Part shown: in pieces, positions 44,901-55,860 of the stretch
Layout: every line of letters begins with the position of its first letter
Position numbering within the stretch: the stretch's first letter is position 1
NCBI GenBank assembly: GCA_030280995.1
Contig: JASXTE010000008.1
Location: 22,619,693-22,683,692 of the forward strand
Direction of reading: 5' to 3'
DNA from: Hemileia vastatrix
Lineage: Eukaryota; Basidiomycota; Pucciniomycetes; Pucciniales; Zaghouaniaceae
DNA: 64,000 bases
Made by a program: the position numbers and the translations under genes
The notes under the pieces: generated by a model
Database searches by the model: none
Told to the model about the DNA's origin: nothing
Seen by the model: the letters and a program-made list of their open reading frames with translations, nothing else

Positions 44901-45625
44901 TGGCTGAATTTTCTTATAAAAACTCAAAAGAATATTTGACAAAAAAATCTCCTTTAAAAAAAATTTATGGATAACATCCTCAATTTAATTTGATTCATGT
45001 TGGAATTAATCATCCTGCTGAAAACTATCTTTGAACAATTTTATGAGTTCAAGGCAAACTCTATTCTAACCTTGAGGTGGAAAACCAAAGATATAAGGAA
45101 CAGGCCAACAAACATCAACAATCTGCTCCACCTTTTAAACCAGGAAAGAAAGTATGCCTCAAATCTAAAAATATTAAAACAACTTGACCATCAAGGAACA
45201 TATCTGAAAAGAGCTTGGGTCCATTTTAAATTGATGCATAAATCTCTTAAAATGCATTTTGACTCAAGTAACTTTTAAAATGGAAATCAATTAATCCTCT
45301 TTTTCATGTATTTCTTCTGGAACTTTCTTGAGAAATATATCCGGGAAAGAACCAAACCCCTCTGGAGCCGGTACAGGTAGAAGATCATCTAGAGTGGGAA
45401 GTAAGTTCAATTCTTGATTCAAGAAGTTGCAATGGAATCTTCAGTACATTGTTTAATGGAAAGGAAACCTTGATGACTTGAATAGAACATCTTTAAAACT
45501 ATCCATCAATGTTTCAAACTCTCCTGAACTTTTAAAATATTTTCATTTAAATAATCCTAAAAAAGTTAGACCTGAATACTCAATTTTCTTTCTTTTCTTT
45601 TCTTTTCCTGTCTATATAAAATTTC
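41946..45625 (+). pseudogene. C pol: protease, RT, RNase H, integrase, chromodomain
   Basis: Protease FSCLVDSGASISSIS (42090), ILGHDFLQHWNPEIDW (42310). RT KKKDGILRLCVDYRKLKAVSKKNAYP (42908) and FFSKIDLRGVYNLIYIAEG (43030); the YLDD box region near 43210 is destroyed. Connection FYRRFIKDYSKTITNLTSLL (43470). RNase H FKTDARNYAIAGVISQ (43645), ELNYEIHDKEILAI. Integrase zinc CYECNRSK (44432), core SMDFIFQLL, TDIVSDGRSLFVS and TYHPETDGQAKRINQLLKQ (44790; Lys where Glu is expected). Chromodomain PVQVEDHLEWEVSSILDS (45370), LQYIV-stop-WKGN, PELLKYFHLNNPKKVRPE to 45600. Chromodomains direct integration to modified histones. Many stops are present; it is the only clear chromovirus in the window. Confidence 0.88.
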
Positions 45626-47469
45626 AAATCTCAAATATTTTTCTATTCTTTTTTCTTTTTTTCTAAAATTTATAAATAATTAAATTAAAATTAATAAAAT
45701 GAAAATAAAACTAAAATTATATAAAATAAAATAAAATAAAAATAAATCTAAAGTAAAGTAAAGCTAAATTTCTGTTTTTCTAAGTCTTATTACACCAAAT
45801 TACACTTTTCTTTCTTTTCTTTTCAATTGTTCTTTATATGTTTTACAAACTTCAATTTAATCTCAATTCAATTTTTTATTTATTTTTTCAAACTAAAATT
45901 TCTTTTTCTTTCTTCTCCTACCTAAAAAATTCTCAAACATAAACATCTTCACAATACAATTCAAAACCATCTTATTTTTTAATTATCTTCAAAACTTAAT
46001 TCTTTTCTTATTTAAATCAAACTTTCTTATCCTATAAAATTATATTTCTAATATGCATATTTTTTTATTTTTTTTATTTTTTTGTTAAAACAATTTTTCT
46101 TTTTATTTTTTATTTTTGAACTACTAAAATTTACATTAAAAAACTTCAAAACAATACAAATTTAAATAAACTAAAATTAAATTTTTGGCTGAATTTTCTT
46201 ATAAAAACTCAAAAGAATATTTGACAAAAAAATCTCCTTTAAAAAAAATTTATGGATAACATCCTCAATTTAATTTGATTCATGTTGGAATTAATCATCC
46301 TGCTGAAAACTATCTTTGAACAATTTTATGAGTTCAAGGCAAACTCTATTCTAACCTTGAGGTGGAAAACCAAAGATATAAGGAACAGGCCAACAAACAT
46401 CAACAATCTGCTCCACCTTTTAAACCAGGAAAGAAAGTATGCCTCAAATCTAAAAATATTAAAACAACTTGACCATCAAGGAACATATCTGAAAAGAGCT
46501 TGGGTCCATTTTAAATTGATGCATAAATCTCTTAAAATGCATTTTGACTCAAGTAACTTTTAAAATGGAAATCAATTAATCCTCTTTTTCATGTATTTCT
46601 TCTGGAACTTTCTTGAGAAATATATCCGGGAAAGAACCAAACCCCTCTGGAGCCGGTACAGGTAGAAGATCATCTAGAGTGGGAAGTAAGTTCAATTCTT
46701 GATTCAAGAAGTTGCAATGGAATCTTCAGTACATTGTTTAATGGAAAGGAAACCTTGATGACTTGAATAGAACATCTTTAAAACTATCCATCAATGTTTC
46801 AAACTCTCCTGAACTTTTAAAATATTTTCATTTAAATAATCCTAAAAAAGTTAGACCTGAATACTCAATTTTCTTTCTTTTCTTTTCTTTTCCTGTCTAT
46901 ATAAAATTTCAAATCTCAAATATTTTTCTATTCTTTTTTCTTTTTTTCTAAAATTTATAAATAATTAAATTAAAATTAATAAAATGAAAATAAAACTAAA
47001 ATTATATAAAATAAAATAAAATAAAAATAAATCTAAAGTAAAGTAAAGCTAAATTTCTGTTTTTCTAAGTCTTATTACACCAAATTACACTTTTCTTTCT
47101 TTTCTTTTCAATTGTTCTTTATATGTTTTACAAACTTCAATTTAATCTCAATTCAATTTTTTATTTATTTTTTCAAACTAAAATTTCTTTTTCTTTCTTC
47201 TCCTACCTAAAAAATTCTCAAACATAAACATCTTCACAATACAATTCAAAACCATCTTATTTTTTAATTATCTTCAAAACTTAATTCTTTTCTTATTTAA
47301 ATCAAACTTTCTTATCCTATAAAATTATATTTCTAATATGCATATTTTTTTATTTTTTTTATTTTTTTGTTAAAACAATTTTTCTTTTTATTTTTTATTT
47401 TTGAACTACTAAAATTTACATTAAAAAACTTCAAAACAATACAAATTTAAATAAACTAAAATTAAATTT
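44900..47469. repeat. Perfect 1285-bp tandem duplication
   Basis: 44900-46184 and 46185-47469 read the same throughout; I found no difference, including in long T and A runs. The unit covers the integrase C-terminus, chromodomain and A/T-rich sequence downstream. The copy-2 start GGCTGAATTTTC is joined to ATTAAATTTT at 46184. Sequence identity in an otherwise heavily mutated element means a very recent event or an assembly error. Confidence 0.95.
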
Positions 47470-47640
47470 AAACAAAATTAAAATTTTCTTTTCTTTTCTC
47501 TCAGTTTCAATTCTCTTTTCTTTCTTAGATAAAGAAATTTTAATAAAAATAAAACAACAAATTAATCAATATTCAAAATAAAAGTACATACATTTTTCCT
47601 CTTCTCTTTCTTTTTTTTCCTTTTATGTTAAAATCTTCTC
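47470..47640. other. C 3' region, pyrimidine-rich, noncoding
   Basis: TTTTCTTTTC-type tracts only. The antisense gene ends about here. Confidence 0.4.
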
Positions 47641-48660
47641 CTCTATTTTCATTTAAATAAATTCCTTCATTTTCTCCACCACTCTTCAAATTTCCTTTCT
47701 ACTATTCTCAAAAACCTTTCCCTCCCCAACTGGAACCACCTCTCCAATGTCCAGTAATTCCTTGGCTACATTGTAGGAAGCTGCATCCACAATCCCAAAG
47801 ATTTTGTTGCATAAATTTTCAACAAATGTGGCTTTACAAGCCTTTCCAGGCTTTTTTGACTACACCTGGTCCAAATTGGCCTCCCCATTCAAAGTATTGG
47901 TTGTTGGTTTGGTAAGAGTTACCCTCAAGGGACCAGCTTTGTCTAGTGGTTCATCTGAAACTCAGGTCTCAATACCCACTACCCCTGGCCTGATATGCAA
48001 CTATTCATTGATTTTTTCCTCCTACAAAAGAAACATTTAGATACTAAAGCAAAAGAAATTTTTAAAATTTTAAAAGAAAAAATACTTACTTCAAAATCAG
48101 GATCTGCTTCAATTAATAATTTTGTCTGGTGGATTTGACAACTTCAACCACCTCATCCTCTTCATCCTCAAAAATTAGTAAACAGTATTTTGTGGTAGAA
48201 GCAACATCCACTACCAGATTTGAAGCATCCTCAACCAACTTGTCAAGCTCCTCCTCTGAAACCATTGGTTATTTCCCCCTATTTGGACTGGCTAACCAAC
48301 TGGATATATCCTTCCTCTCCTCCTGATTTAGTACCTCCTTGGTGCCATCAACCACCAAATCATTTTCAATGGGCACCTCCCATATGTCTTTGATAATGGC
48401 CTGATCTTAGCGATTGACCAAAACTTAGTCAAAGTAAAACATTCCTTGATGACTGCCTTCTTCTCTAATATTTCACATTCTACTTGGCGCCATTGAAAAA
48501 ACTAACACTTTTTGTTAGGACCATGTGATGAAGTGCTTTCCATGAAAAAAAAATTCATAGCTATTCATGAGGTACACACTACCTCAAATTGATGCATGGT
48601 TATCCTGCTGTAAGAATGGGGGTGAGGGGGAGTAGGAGTGGTATTTTGTTGTTTGGTCAT
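47641..48660 (-). pseudogene. Antisense gene of C beside the 3' LTR
   Basis: The minus strand from ATG 48660 reads MTKQQNTTPTPPHPHSYSR. After frame changes, near 48395-48090, comes an acidic stretch (WEVPIENDLVVDGTKEVLNQ, EERKDISSWLASPNRGK, MVSEEELDKLVEDASNLVVD, FEDEEDEVVEVVKST). This leads to a 68-nt intron with GTAAGT donor at 48089 and TTTTGTAG acceptor at 48022. The next exon starts EEKINE. It occupies the same place and orientation as the antisense genes of B, D and E, but I see no six-cysteine cluster, only HGPNKKC and FFQWRQVECEILEKK. The acidic reading frame and good intron argue that it was a real gene. Function is unknown. Confidence 0.45.
48022..48089 (-). other. 68-nt spliceosomal intron in the C antisense gene
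   Basis: On the minus strand GTAAGTATTTTTTC opens it, ATCTAAATG is a plausible branch site, and TTTCTTTTGTAG ends it. Length is typical of basidiomycete introns. Confidence 0.6.
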
Positions 48661-48787
48661 AGTAAAATATCAAATTAATTATATTCAAAAACTCTACTAA
48701 AACTTTCAGGAAAAAAAAGAAATTAGGAGATAAGTTTAATGAAGGGTTCTAACACTCAACAGAGTGTGTGTTTTATACCAAGGCATC
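48661..48787. other. C 3' region adjoining the LTR; PPT unclear
   Basis: GGAAAAAAAAGAAATTAGGAGA at 48711-48732 is the best purine run, but it is about 55 bp from the LTR start, so the polypurine tract is uncertain. Confidence 0.35.
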
Positions 48788-49481
48788 TGTCATACTCCAC
48801 ATGACACTTGAAGAAAAATTCAATCTTTAAATCCATAAATCTCTACACAGATTGATATTCAAAGTGCAGAAAGCAACATCTACCTAGTAACTGCTTTTTC
48901 CCTTTGTTTTATCAATTTAAACGTGCTAGAAAATGTGAAATTTATTAGCGCTAGGATAAATATTATACTTTCAATGTTGGGTTATTGTGTGTCTAAGAGT
49001 AATTAACAGTCTGTGAGTAGGGCTAGGAGTGAGTTTAAATGGTCAGTGATAAATTAAGGGAAGCTTATTAAAGGGGTCAATGCAAGATGGAGTTGGCTAT
49101 ATAATGGGGTGGATTTGGTTTGACATTCTTCAGAATTAAATTATAATATCATTGTGATAGTAGTTAAGTTATATAAGGCTATTATTGTTTCCTACCTTTC
49201 TTAATAATCAATTTCTATTTAAACTATTAATAACTCCTAAATCCTTTATAATTATTAAGTTCAAACCCTTCATGAGATTAACCTGAATATTTAGTTTTTC
49301 TGTAAATTGCATTATTATTCACCTTGAACTTATCTAAAAGCAATATTAAGTTATCTTTGGCTTATCTTCAAATCACTTCCTCAAAGAATTCCTCTGTGCT
49401 TTGAAGTAGTCTTCAATAATCTTTGCCAATCTCACTTACCCAGGAACACCCTTGACTATGTGTGTAGGCCATCTATTGACA
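48788..49481 (+). repeat. C 3' LTR (694 bp)
   Basis: TGTCATACTCCACATGACA to CATCTATTGACA, followed by GTAGC, the target duplication. TATATAATGGGG at 49098. An internal deletion of about 75 bp relative to the 5' LTR lies near 48925. Confidence 0.88.
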
Positions 49482-49486
49482 GTAGC

Positions 49487-50199
49487 TCAGTGAATAGGGC
49501 CATTCTGGCTACCCAAATTTATTGGCAGGCTCTTCAGATGTGACTCTATTATCAGTAATTTTTGTAGATTTTTTAGAAGTGTTTTAATGTTCTATTTGAG
49601 TCTGGAAGTCTTTACAAGCTCTGGGATACTCTGGACAAACTCTGGAAAGACTCTGGAGGGAAAAATGGGGCATGCAACCTGACTATGCATATAAAGGCTG
49701 TAGACTCAAAATTTGTAGGGACATCTAGGCATATAACAATGCATATCATCAAAAAATCATCATTACATTTACATAAAATTTCATGCATTGTAATACTCTA
49801 ATTAAATAATACTTTTTTATAACTCTTAATAAATATTACACAACAACTCTTATATATATGATTATAGGGTATTATTTTAAATCTCAACTTCAGGGACTCA
49901 ATTATAACATCTGTTCATAAAAATAAAATCTTTATAAAAACATATAAATTCAATCATTTAAATAACTTTTCTTAGTACAACTTTACTGTTGTATTTCTTT
50001 TTCCTAACATAAATAACATTGATTCTGCATCTCAAAACTGAAAATATCAAATAGTAAACTGGTCATTTCTTATCAAGTAGATGCTTAAGCTTAGTTAATT
50101 TTGAACTCTTATGAGACTTAAAATTACAGGGCTTTCATCTTTTTATCCAACTGCCTTGGATTCTGCTCACAGAAAGGCAACTGTAAAAGTGTTTCTACA
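49487..50199 (+). repeat. B1 3' LTR, right part
   Basis: Continues the LTR begun at 19901: TCTGGAAGTC..., TATAAA at 49690, TTGGATTCTGCTCACAG, terminus GTTTCTACA at 50199. It matches B2 and the solo LTR in order. Confidence 0.85.
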
Positions 50200-51012
50200 C
50201 CATGTCAATATCCATGGAATTTGGGTCCCAAGTAATAGGACCACTCAATTGGGAATATTTCTTCAAGTTAAAATCAGAATTCCCACCATTTATGCACTGA
50301 TTTGTGAGATTTTTATTAATCTAAATGGCCATCTCCATGGGCACCTGGAGAGATGTTTTGATGAAGATTACTGATTAGGGAATTCATGATTCTTGGTGAG
50401 AGCCAATTCCTGAACTGAAACATGATTTCTCCTTCTCCCCATTGTGTTATGTAGCTGGAAAGTCCCTGGAATTCTGACACATACTCAGCCACCAAGTGTT
50501 TCTACCATAACTGATTTATAGCATGCTCTGAGGTTGTTGAAATGTCAGGGTCACCAAAGGCTAATTCAGTATCCACCATTAACTGGTGAAAATTTGTTGC
50601 TGACTTGAAATTTTTACAGAACTCTTTAGTGTATTGCCATTCCCAGCATTCTGAATCATCTGAGGGGTACAATATTTCAAACTCCATTTTTTATTGTTCA
50701 TCTGGGAATTGCTGACCATTTAGAAGGACATAGAGGTTTATCTTTGATGTATACTGATTTGCTTGGGGACCCTTCTTTCCACCAAAGACTTCTGGGACTG
50801 AAATATTTAGGCCTTTGACAGGTGGTGCTGGTGTGGTGGGTGGTACATGTGCATCAGCCTCAGCAGTATCCAACTCTGCTTCAGTGAGGCTGAAATATGA
50901 GGGATTTTCCTCCACTAGACGTTCCATGAATCTGGTGTTTTTTTCTTTCAATCATGCCATCTGCTATTGCATTGCAGCCAGGAGTGCTGAATTAGGTTGA
51001 CTTGAAGGGTTC
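50200..51012 (-). pseudogene. G: Ty3-type gag fragment
   Basis: From ATG 51012 (MNPSSQPNSALLAAMQ, then stop-interrupted LKEKNTRFMERLVEENPS) it runs through VPEVFGGKKGPQANQYTSKINLYVLLNGQQFPDEQ and, after a stop, YPSDDSECWEWQYTKEFCKNF, ELAFGDPDISTTSEHAINQLW, then EYVSEFQGLSSYITQWGEGEIMFQFRNWLSPRI. This is a full Ty3-type gag domain. Near the LTR B1 boundary it has PITWDPNSMDIDM, a common post-gag motif. It ends abruptly at 50199 where B1 is inserted, so G was the recipient of B1. The rest of G would lie left of B1 but was not found. Confidence 0.75.
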
Positions 51013-52703
51013 ATGATTCTTTTCTGTGCTCTGGTTATAGATTGGACAAAATTTTAGGACATAGGAGGTATTACTACTACTAACAGTGCTGAAACTAGCC
51101 TAAGATGGGACTGAATATTCTTATAAAGCAGTGAGACTAGCTAGACTGACTGTGTTGAGGCTTCCAACAGTGAGGGTTACAACCAACAAGACTAAGAAGT
51201 AACTGGATCACCATATAAGTTTTCCAATGAGGAGCACTCCACACTTCTTTCCCCTTAAAACCATCTTATGCAATATTCCCTCTTCTGCCTCTTAAAATGC
51301 ATAGTGCCCATAGTGCTCCTGCTTCTTACCTCTAAATAAAATTCTAACACTTTCATTTCCCTCTGGCTACATAGAGCACTCTTCATTTCCCTTAGTAAAG
51401 AAAATAAAGCTTTAAAAATGCCTATTTCATGCTCAATCCTTACTCAAGACTTGGCAAGAAGAGTTTTGAGTTTAGAATTTTCACTTTTTTCATTATCTGC
51501 TCCATAAAGTGCTGGGATCACATATCTAAAACTAGTGGATTCAGATTTATAAAGGAGATATTAGTTTTTATCAAAATAATTAGTAACTCTCTGGTAGTTT
51601 AGAAATCATCATTTGTTGAAACAGTGAATAGCCATGGCAAAAAACAGGAAATTCAGCATGAAAATTAATAAATTCATGTTTATATCTCAAAAAAATTGGA
51701 GAGAAATAGAATACATAAATAAAGCAATTGTAAGAGAGGGTTACTAATAGATCTAAAAACATTTATGATATAGGTAAAAACTTACCTCTTTTATAATCAA
51801 GCTAGTTATTTCCATCTTTTCAAGTATTTTGGCTCAAAGAGATGGATTTTTCATCAAAAAAAGAAACACATCCAGGGAATCCTTAATTTCTCATGGTTTA
51901 AGAAGATTCCAGTCTAACTTCCTTAGCAGGCCATGTGAGAAATTGTGATTTAAGAGTATGGATGGTTTTGATGGTTCAATTGGTGTATAGATCTACTGTT
52001 TCATGACTTAGTCTGATGAAGTTCTCAAGACAAGTTATTGTAGTACCATTCTTATTTGAGCCAAATGAGCAAAGTGTCACAATGATTTGTATTTCAGGAT
52101 CCCATGTTTGGCAATGAGAGTTTTTGTGGAAAATGGAATGATCATGGATCAAATCATGTTGCCATTTAAAATAATGATAAGTAGTTCAGAAAATTTTTCA
52201 AAAGCTAGTTTTAAGAATTTCAGAAAGTTTTTGAAGTGGATATCATGGTTTATGGTGAATAGAAGGTGTTCAGGAAGCAAGGCACTGGTTCTATAACTGG
52301 TGACTCATAAAAGTGAAATCTAATTCAGCATCAGAACCTGTATCACACTCAACAATAATATTGAGGGCCAGAGCATTAGTGTTTTTAAAGCTGTTGAGGA
52401 AGTGATGGACTCATGTTAGTTTTTTTGGGGAAAAATAAGAGTTGGAATAATCAAGGATGGGAGGAATTAAGGGTTTAAGGATGCTGTTAGGGGGGCCTTA
52501 AGACTTAATGTACAGTGTACTTTTTGTGAATAAATGAGCCCCTAAGGATTAGGAGAAGAATTATTGTAAGTTAATAGTGTGTCTGTACCTAGTTCTGACT
52601 AATAAAGTTAACAAGAAGAAGTGCTTGAAAGATTTGGATGTACCCAACAGATGGTGTGTTAAGAGACAAACACACTTTTTTAGTATAACCTTTACTCATT
52701 GGA
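51013..52703. other. Noncoding, probably G leader/LTR and unknown DNA
   Basis: Upstream of G gag on the minus strand is a CTTTATAAG TATA-like box near 51137, which may belong to its 5' LTR; the LTR ends were not identified. 52087-52296 is an unrecognised short frame. Nothing else can be supported. Confidence 0.4.
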
Positions 52704-53071
52704 ACAGGGGGGAAAAATAGTGAACTAGATGTCTAGTTCATTTCTGTGACCCTATTCTATTCCTAGGTGTGTTTTTGTGACAAACCAAAGAATGTCATGT
52801 TTTGAGCCCACCTTATTGTTTGCCTTTGGAAGAGAAGAGGATTAATGTGGTGTGGTGTGGGTATTCTTTTAAGAGAAGGGTAGAATGGTGCAAATAGAAT
52901 TTCTGGATTAATCTATGAAAATGAGAGGACTTGAGCAAAGGAGATACCAATGTCAGAAAAGCAAAAAAAAGGTGAGGTCAAGCAGGGTCACTCCACAAAT
53001 CAGACCCATAGTCATACCCTGCCAACCTAAAACTGAACTAGACATCTAGTTGAAGGATCACTCCCCCTGTT
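52704..53071. mobile_element. Candidate MITE (368 bp)
   Basis: The ends ACAGGGGG (52704) and CCCCCTGT (53064-53071) are inverted. Further in, both ends carry the near-palindromic TGAACTAGATGTCTAGTTCA (52721-52740) and its inverse with one change (53035-53054) at nearly equal distance. Flanks are TTGGA and TTGGT. There is no coding capacity. Confidence 0.5.
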
Positions 53072-53639
53072 TGGTGTACTTTGAATTAAAATGGCCACTT
53101 GGTACCTTTTTTAGGATATGCTTTAATGGCATATGTGCTAATGTTTTGCACCCCTATTTTTTTGAAAAAAATGTATTAAACATTCTGAACAAACAACAAT
53201 GAAATGAGAAAAAAAAGGGCAACAAGGGAAAGAACAAAGCAATTATTACTAAAGGGGAAAGAGATGTGCAGTGACATCATTTACTTTCACATGCTATAAG
53301 TAAAAGACACTGGTCAATTTTAGTCTTGAAAGTCACAAGCTCTGTGCTGCAACTTGCCCTTAAACCAGTTGTTGTAGGACTGCTTGTGAGACATTTTTCC
53401 ACATAGTTCTATTATGGTAGCAGTGTCAGTGCTTTATCCAGAGTGAGCCGGAGTTAGACGCATCAGCTGCACCACAGACTATATACATGTTATGTACTTA
53501 ACAATCACTAACCTATTATTATCCTACACTTAAAACCCCCTCTCTTAGTGATTTCCCCATAAACATCCACAGAAAATATAGTTCAGAAGAAAGAAGAGAA
53601 GAAAGAAAAGAGAAGTAAAGAAAAAGAAAGAAAAGAAAA
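53072..53639. other. Noncoding region before the satellite
   Basis: Moderate G+C, no frame. It may contain the copia 3' LTR, but ends were not found because the matching 5' LTR is also missing. Confidence 0.35.
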
Positions 53640-54000
53640 ATTAAAATTAAAATTAATTTAAAATTAAAATTAAAATTAAAAATAAAAATAAATAAAAATA
53701 AAAATAAAAATAAAAATAAAAATAAAAATAAAAATAAAAATAAAAATAAAAATAAAAATAAAAATAAAAATAAAAATAAAAATAAAAATAAAAATAAAAA
53801 TAAAAATAAAAATAAAAATAAAAATAAAAATAAAAATAAAAATAAAAATAAAAATAAAAATAAAAATAAAAATAAAAATAAAAATAAAAATAAAAATAAA
53901 TAAAAATAAAAATAAAAATAAAAATAAAAATAAAAATAAAAATAAAAATAAAAATAAAAATAAAAATAAAAATAAAAATAAAAATAAAAATAAAAATAAA

Positions 54001-54031
<31 letters not shown>

Positions 54032-54503
54032 TAAAAATAAAAATAAAAATAAAAATAAAAATAAAAATAAAAATAAAAATAAAAATAAAAATAAAAATAA
54101 AAATAAAAATAAAAATAAAAATAAAAATAAAAATAAAAATAAAAATAAAAATAAAAATAAAAATAAAAATAAAAATAAAAATAAAAATAAAAATAAAAAT
54201 AAAAATAAAAATAAAAATAAAAATAAAAATAAAAATAAAAATAAAAATAAAAATAAAAATAAAAATAAAAATAAAAATAAAAATAAAAATAAAAATAAAA
54301 ATAAAAATAAAAATAAAAATAAAAATAAAAATAAAAATAAAAATAAAAATAAAAATAAAAATAAAAATAAAAATAAAAATAAAAATAAAAATAAAAATAA
54401 AAAGTAAAAGAAAAAGAAAAAGAAAAAGAAAAAGAAAAAGAAAAAGAAAAAGAAAAAGAAAAAGAAAAAGAAAAAGAAAAAGAAAAAGAAAAAGAAAAAG
54501 AAA
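53640..54503. repeat. Hexanucleotide satellite (AAAAAT)n then (AAAAAG)n
   Basis: A transition from (AAAATT)-like units (53640-53690) to about 115 copies of AAAAAT, broken by two 1-2 base phase slips (near 53897 and 54003), then (AAAAAG) for about 100 bp to 54503. It abuts the end of copia pol. A long Ile-Phe frame through it is an artefact of the repeat. Confidence 0.97.
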
Positions 54504-55860
54504 ACTAGAAAATCCGCAATAAATATCTCTTATCTTTCCACACATTTGGCCCCAAATTCTTTTTCGGAAAATCTTCCACTTTATCCTTTGTTGATACCCA
54601 TTTAATGTATATTTCACACCAATGAACTTGTTCATTCACAAAGTAAAAATTTCTGTCAACATTTCTACAACATTTTTCTGAAGGGTTATCTGTAGCTGCA
54701 ACAATAGCATCTTTGTTGTCACAATAAAAATTTGTTGGTCTATGGCACAAATCCACTTCATGTAGAGGTTTATGCATACACAGAGCTTGATGAGTTGAAT
54801 TTTACATTTCCATTAATTCTTAGTGAAGTGAAGCCTTAGCCACTCTTGACTGAAGTTTTGATTGCCACAAAATAAGACAGTTTTTGATTTAATAACATAA
54901 CCATCCATAGCCCTTGAAAATTCACTAACCCAAGTAGCATCACAATAAACTTCTGTTGATGGATTGACATTGATTATTGGGAAAAGATGAAATTTAATGT
55001 CTTTGGTGAATATTAAATATCTCGGAAAATGATTAAGTGCATCACATCCAGCTCTACCTGGTCTTGATGCATAATGTGAAAGTAAGCTGAAAGGATATGC
55101 TAAATCAGGTCTTGATCTGGCTACAAGATATGATAAAGAACCAATAATAGACAGAAATTTGATGGGTTCAAGTGGAGGATGAGTTTTTTCTTGTAAAGAC
55201 ACTAATGAAGAACCCATCAGCAAAGGTGAGTGAGAAGTAAGACTATTTTTATTGTGTTCATTTGGAATTTTCTAGAAAAGAGCTGGTTGGTGGATAGTAA
55301 AACCTTTTGGACATTGTGAAAATTCAAGACCAAAAATAGAAGAGATACCATCAAGCCATTTTACCTGTAAACTACTCCCCATATCCATATCCAAATCCCT
55401 CAGAACCACATCACTACTCTCTACCACCACACCATCATCCACATGAACTCACAACATCCCCTTGGAGCCATATTTTGCTAGCACATATACACTTGCATCC
55501 TGATTGCTTGATTCTTAATCTAAATTTTCAAGAATTTTGCTGAGATTTTTCTACAAACACCTGGCTGCTTGCTTAGTACCATATAGAGATTTTTTAAGTT
55601 TTCAGACATGATTTGGATTAACAGACTCAAAAACTTCAGGCTTCTTGACATAGATTTCTTCCTCAATATCACTATGGAGATAGGCTTCAGTGACTTCAAA
55701 CGTTTTGACTGTCCAGTTGTAGGTAGGGGAAAGAGTGAGAATAAATTTCAGAGATGCAAAAGTAGCTGTGGGAGCAAAAGTCGTTTTAAAATAAATATCT
55801 TCAATTTGTTTGAAACCCTGAGCCACATAACATGCCTTGTGCTTGATTATCTTTCAAAAC
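54504..55860 (-). pseudogene. Copia reverse transcriptase and RNase H
   Basis: Minus strand: 55826-55602 MAQGFKQIEDIYFKTTFAPTATF ... TVKTFEVTEAYLHSDIEEEIYVKKP is the Ty1/copia RT start. VDDGVV of the catalytic box lies near 55430 after stops (FMWMMVW in the shifted frame). 55223-54813 has PIKFLSIIGSLSYLVARSRPDLAY and RNase H VYCDATWVSEFSRAMDGYVI. 54777-54505 ends FYCDNKDAIVAATDNP ... HWCEIYIKWVSTKDKVEDFPKK, the usual copia C-terminus. The order identifies Ty1/copia, unlike the other elements here. Multiple frameshifts. Confidence 0.88.

Larger units (their letters stand above)
20253..49481 (+). mobile_element. C: chromodomain Ty3/gypsy element with nested insertions
   Basis: Two LTRs (20253-21033 and 48788-49481) share TGTCA...ATGTGACAC/CATGACAC starts, a TATATAATGGGGTGGA box and TGACA ends. 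The target duplication GTAGC is perfect (20248-20252 and 49482-49486) and lies within a B-type LTR that is continuous when C is removed. Gag starts at 21103 and is split twice: by E (21568-32731) and by D2 (33158-41649). Pol runs 41960-45620. A 1285-bp tandem duplication and an antisense gene lie in the 3' region. Confidence 0.88.

Noticed and set aside
45478..46951. Two identical 62-codon frames (MNRTSLKL...)
   Set aside because: They are the end of the C chromodomain, repeated by the 1285-bp duplication, not separate genes.
53676..54635. A 319-codon open frame on the minus strand (Ile-Phe and Leu-Phe repeats)
   Set aside because: It is the translation of the (AAAAAT)n/(AAAAAG)n satellite, which has no stop in that phase; only the last few codons overlap real copia sequence.
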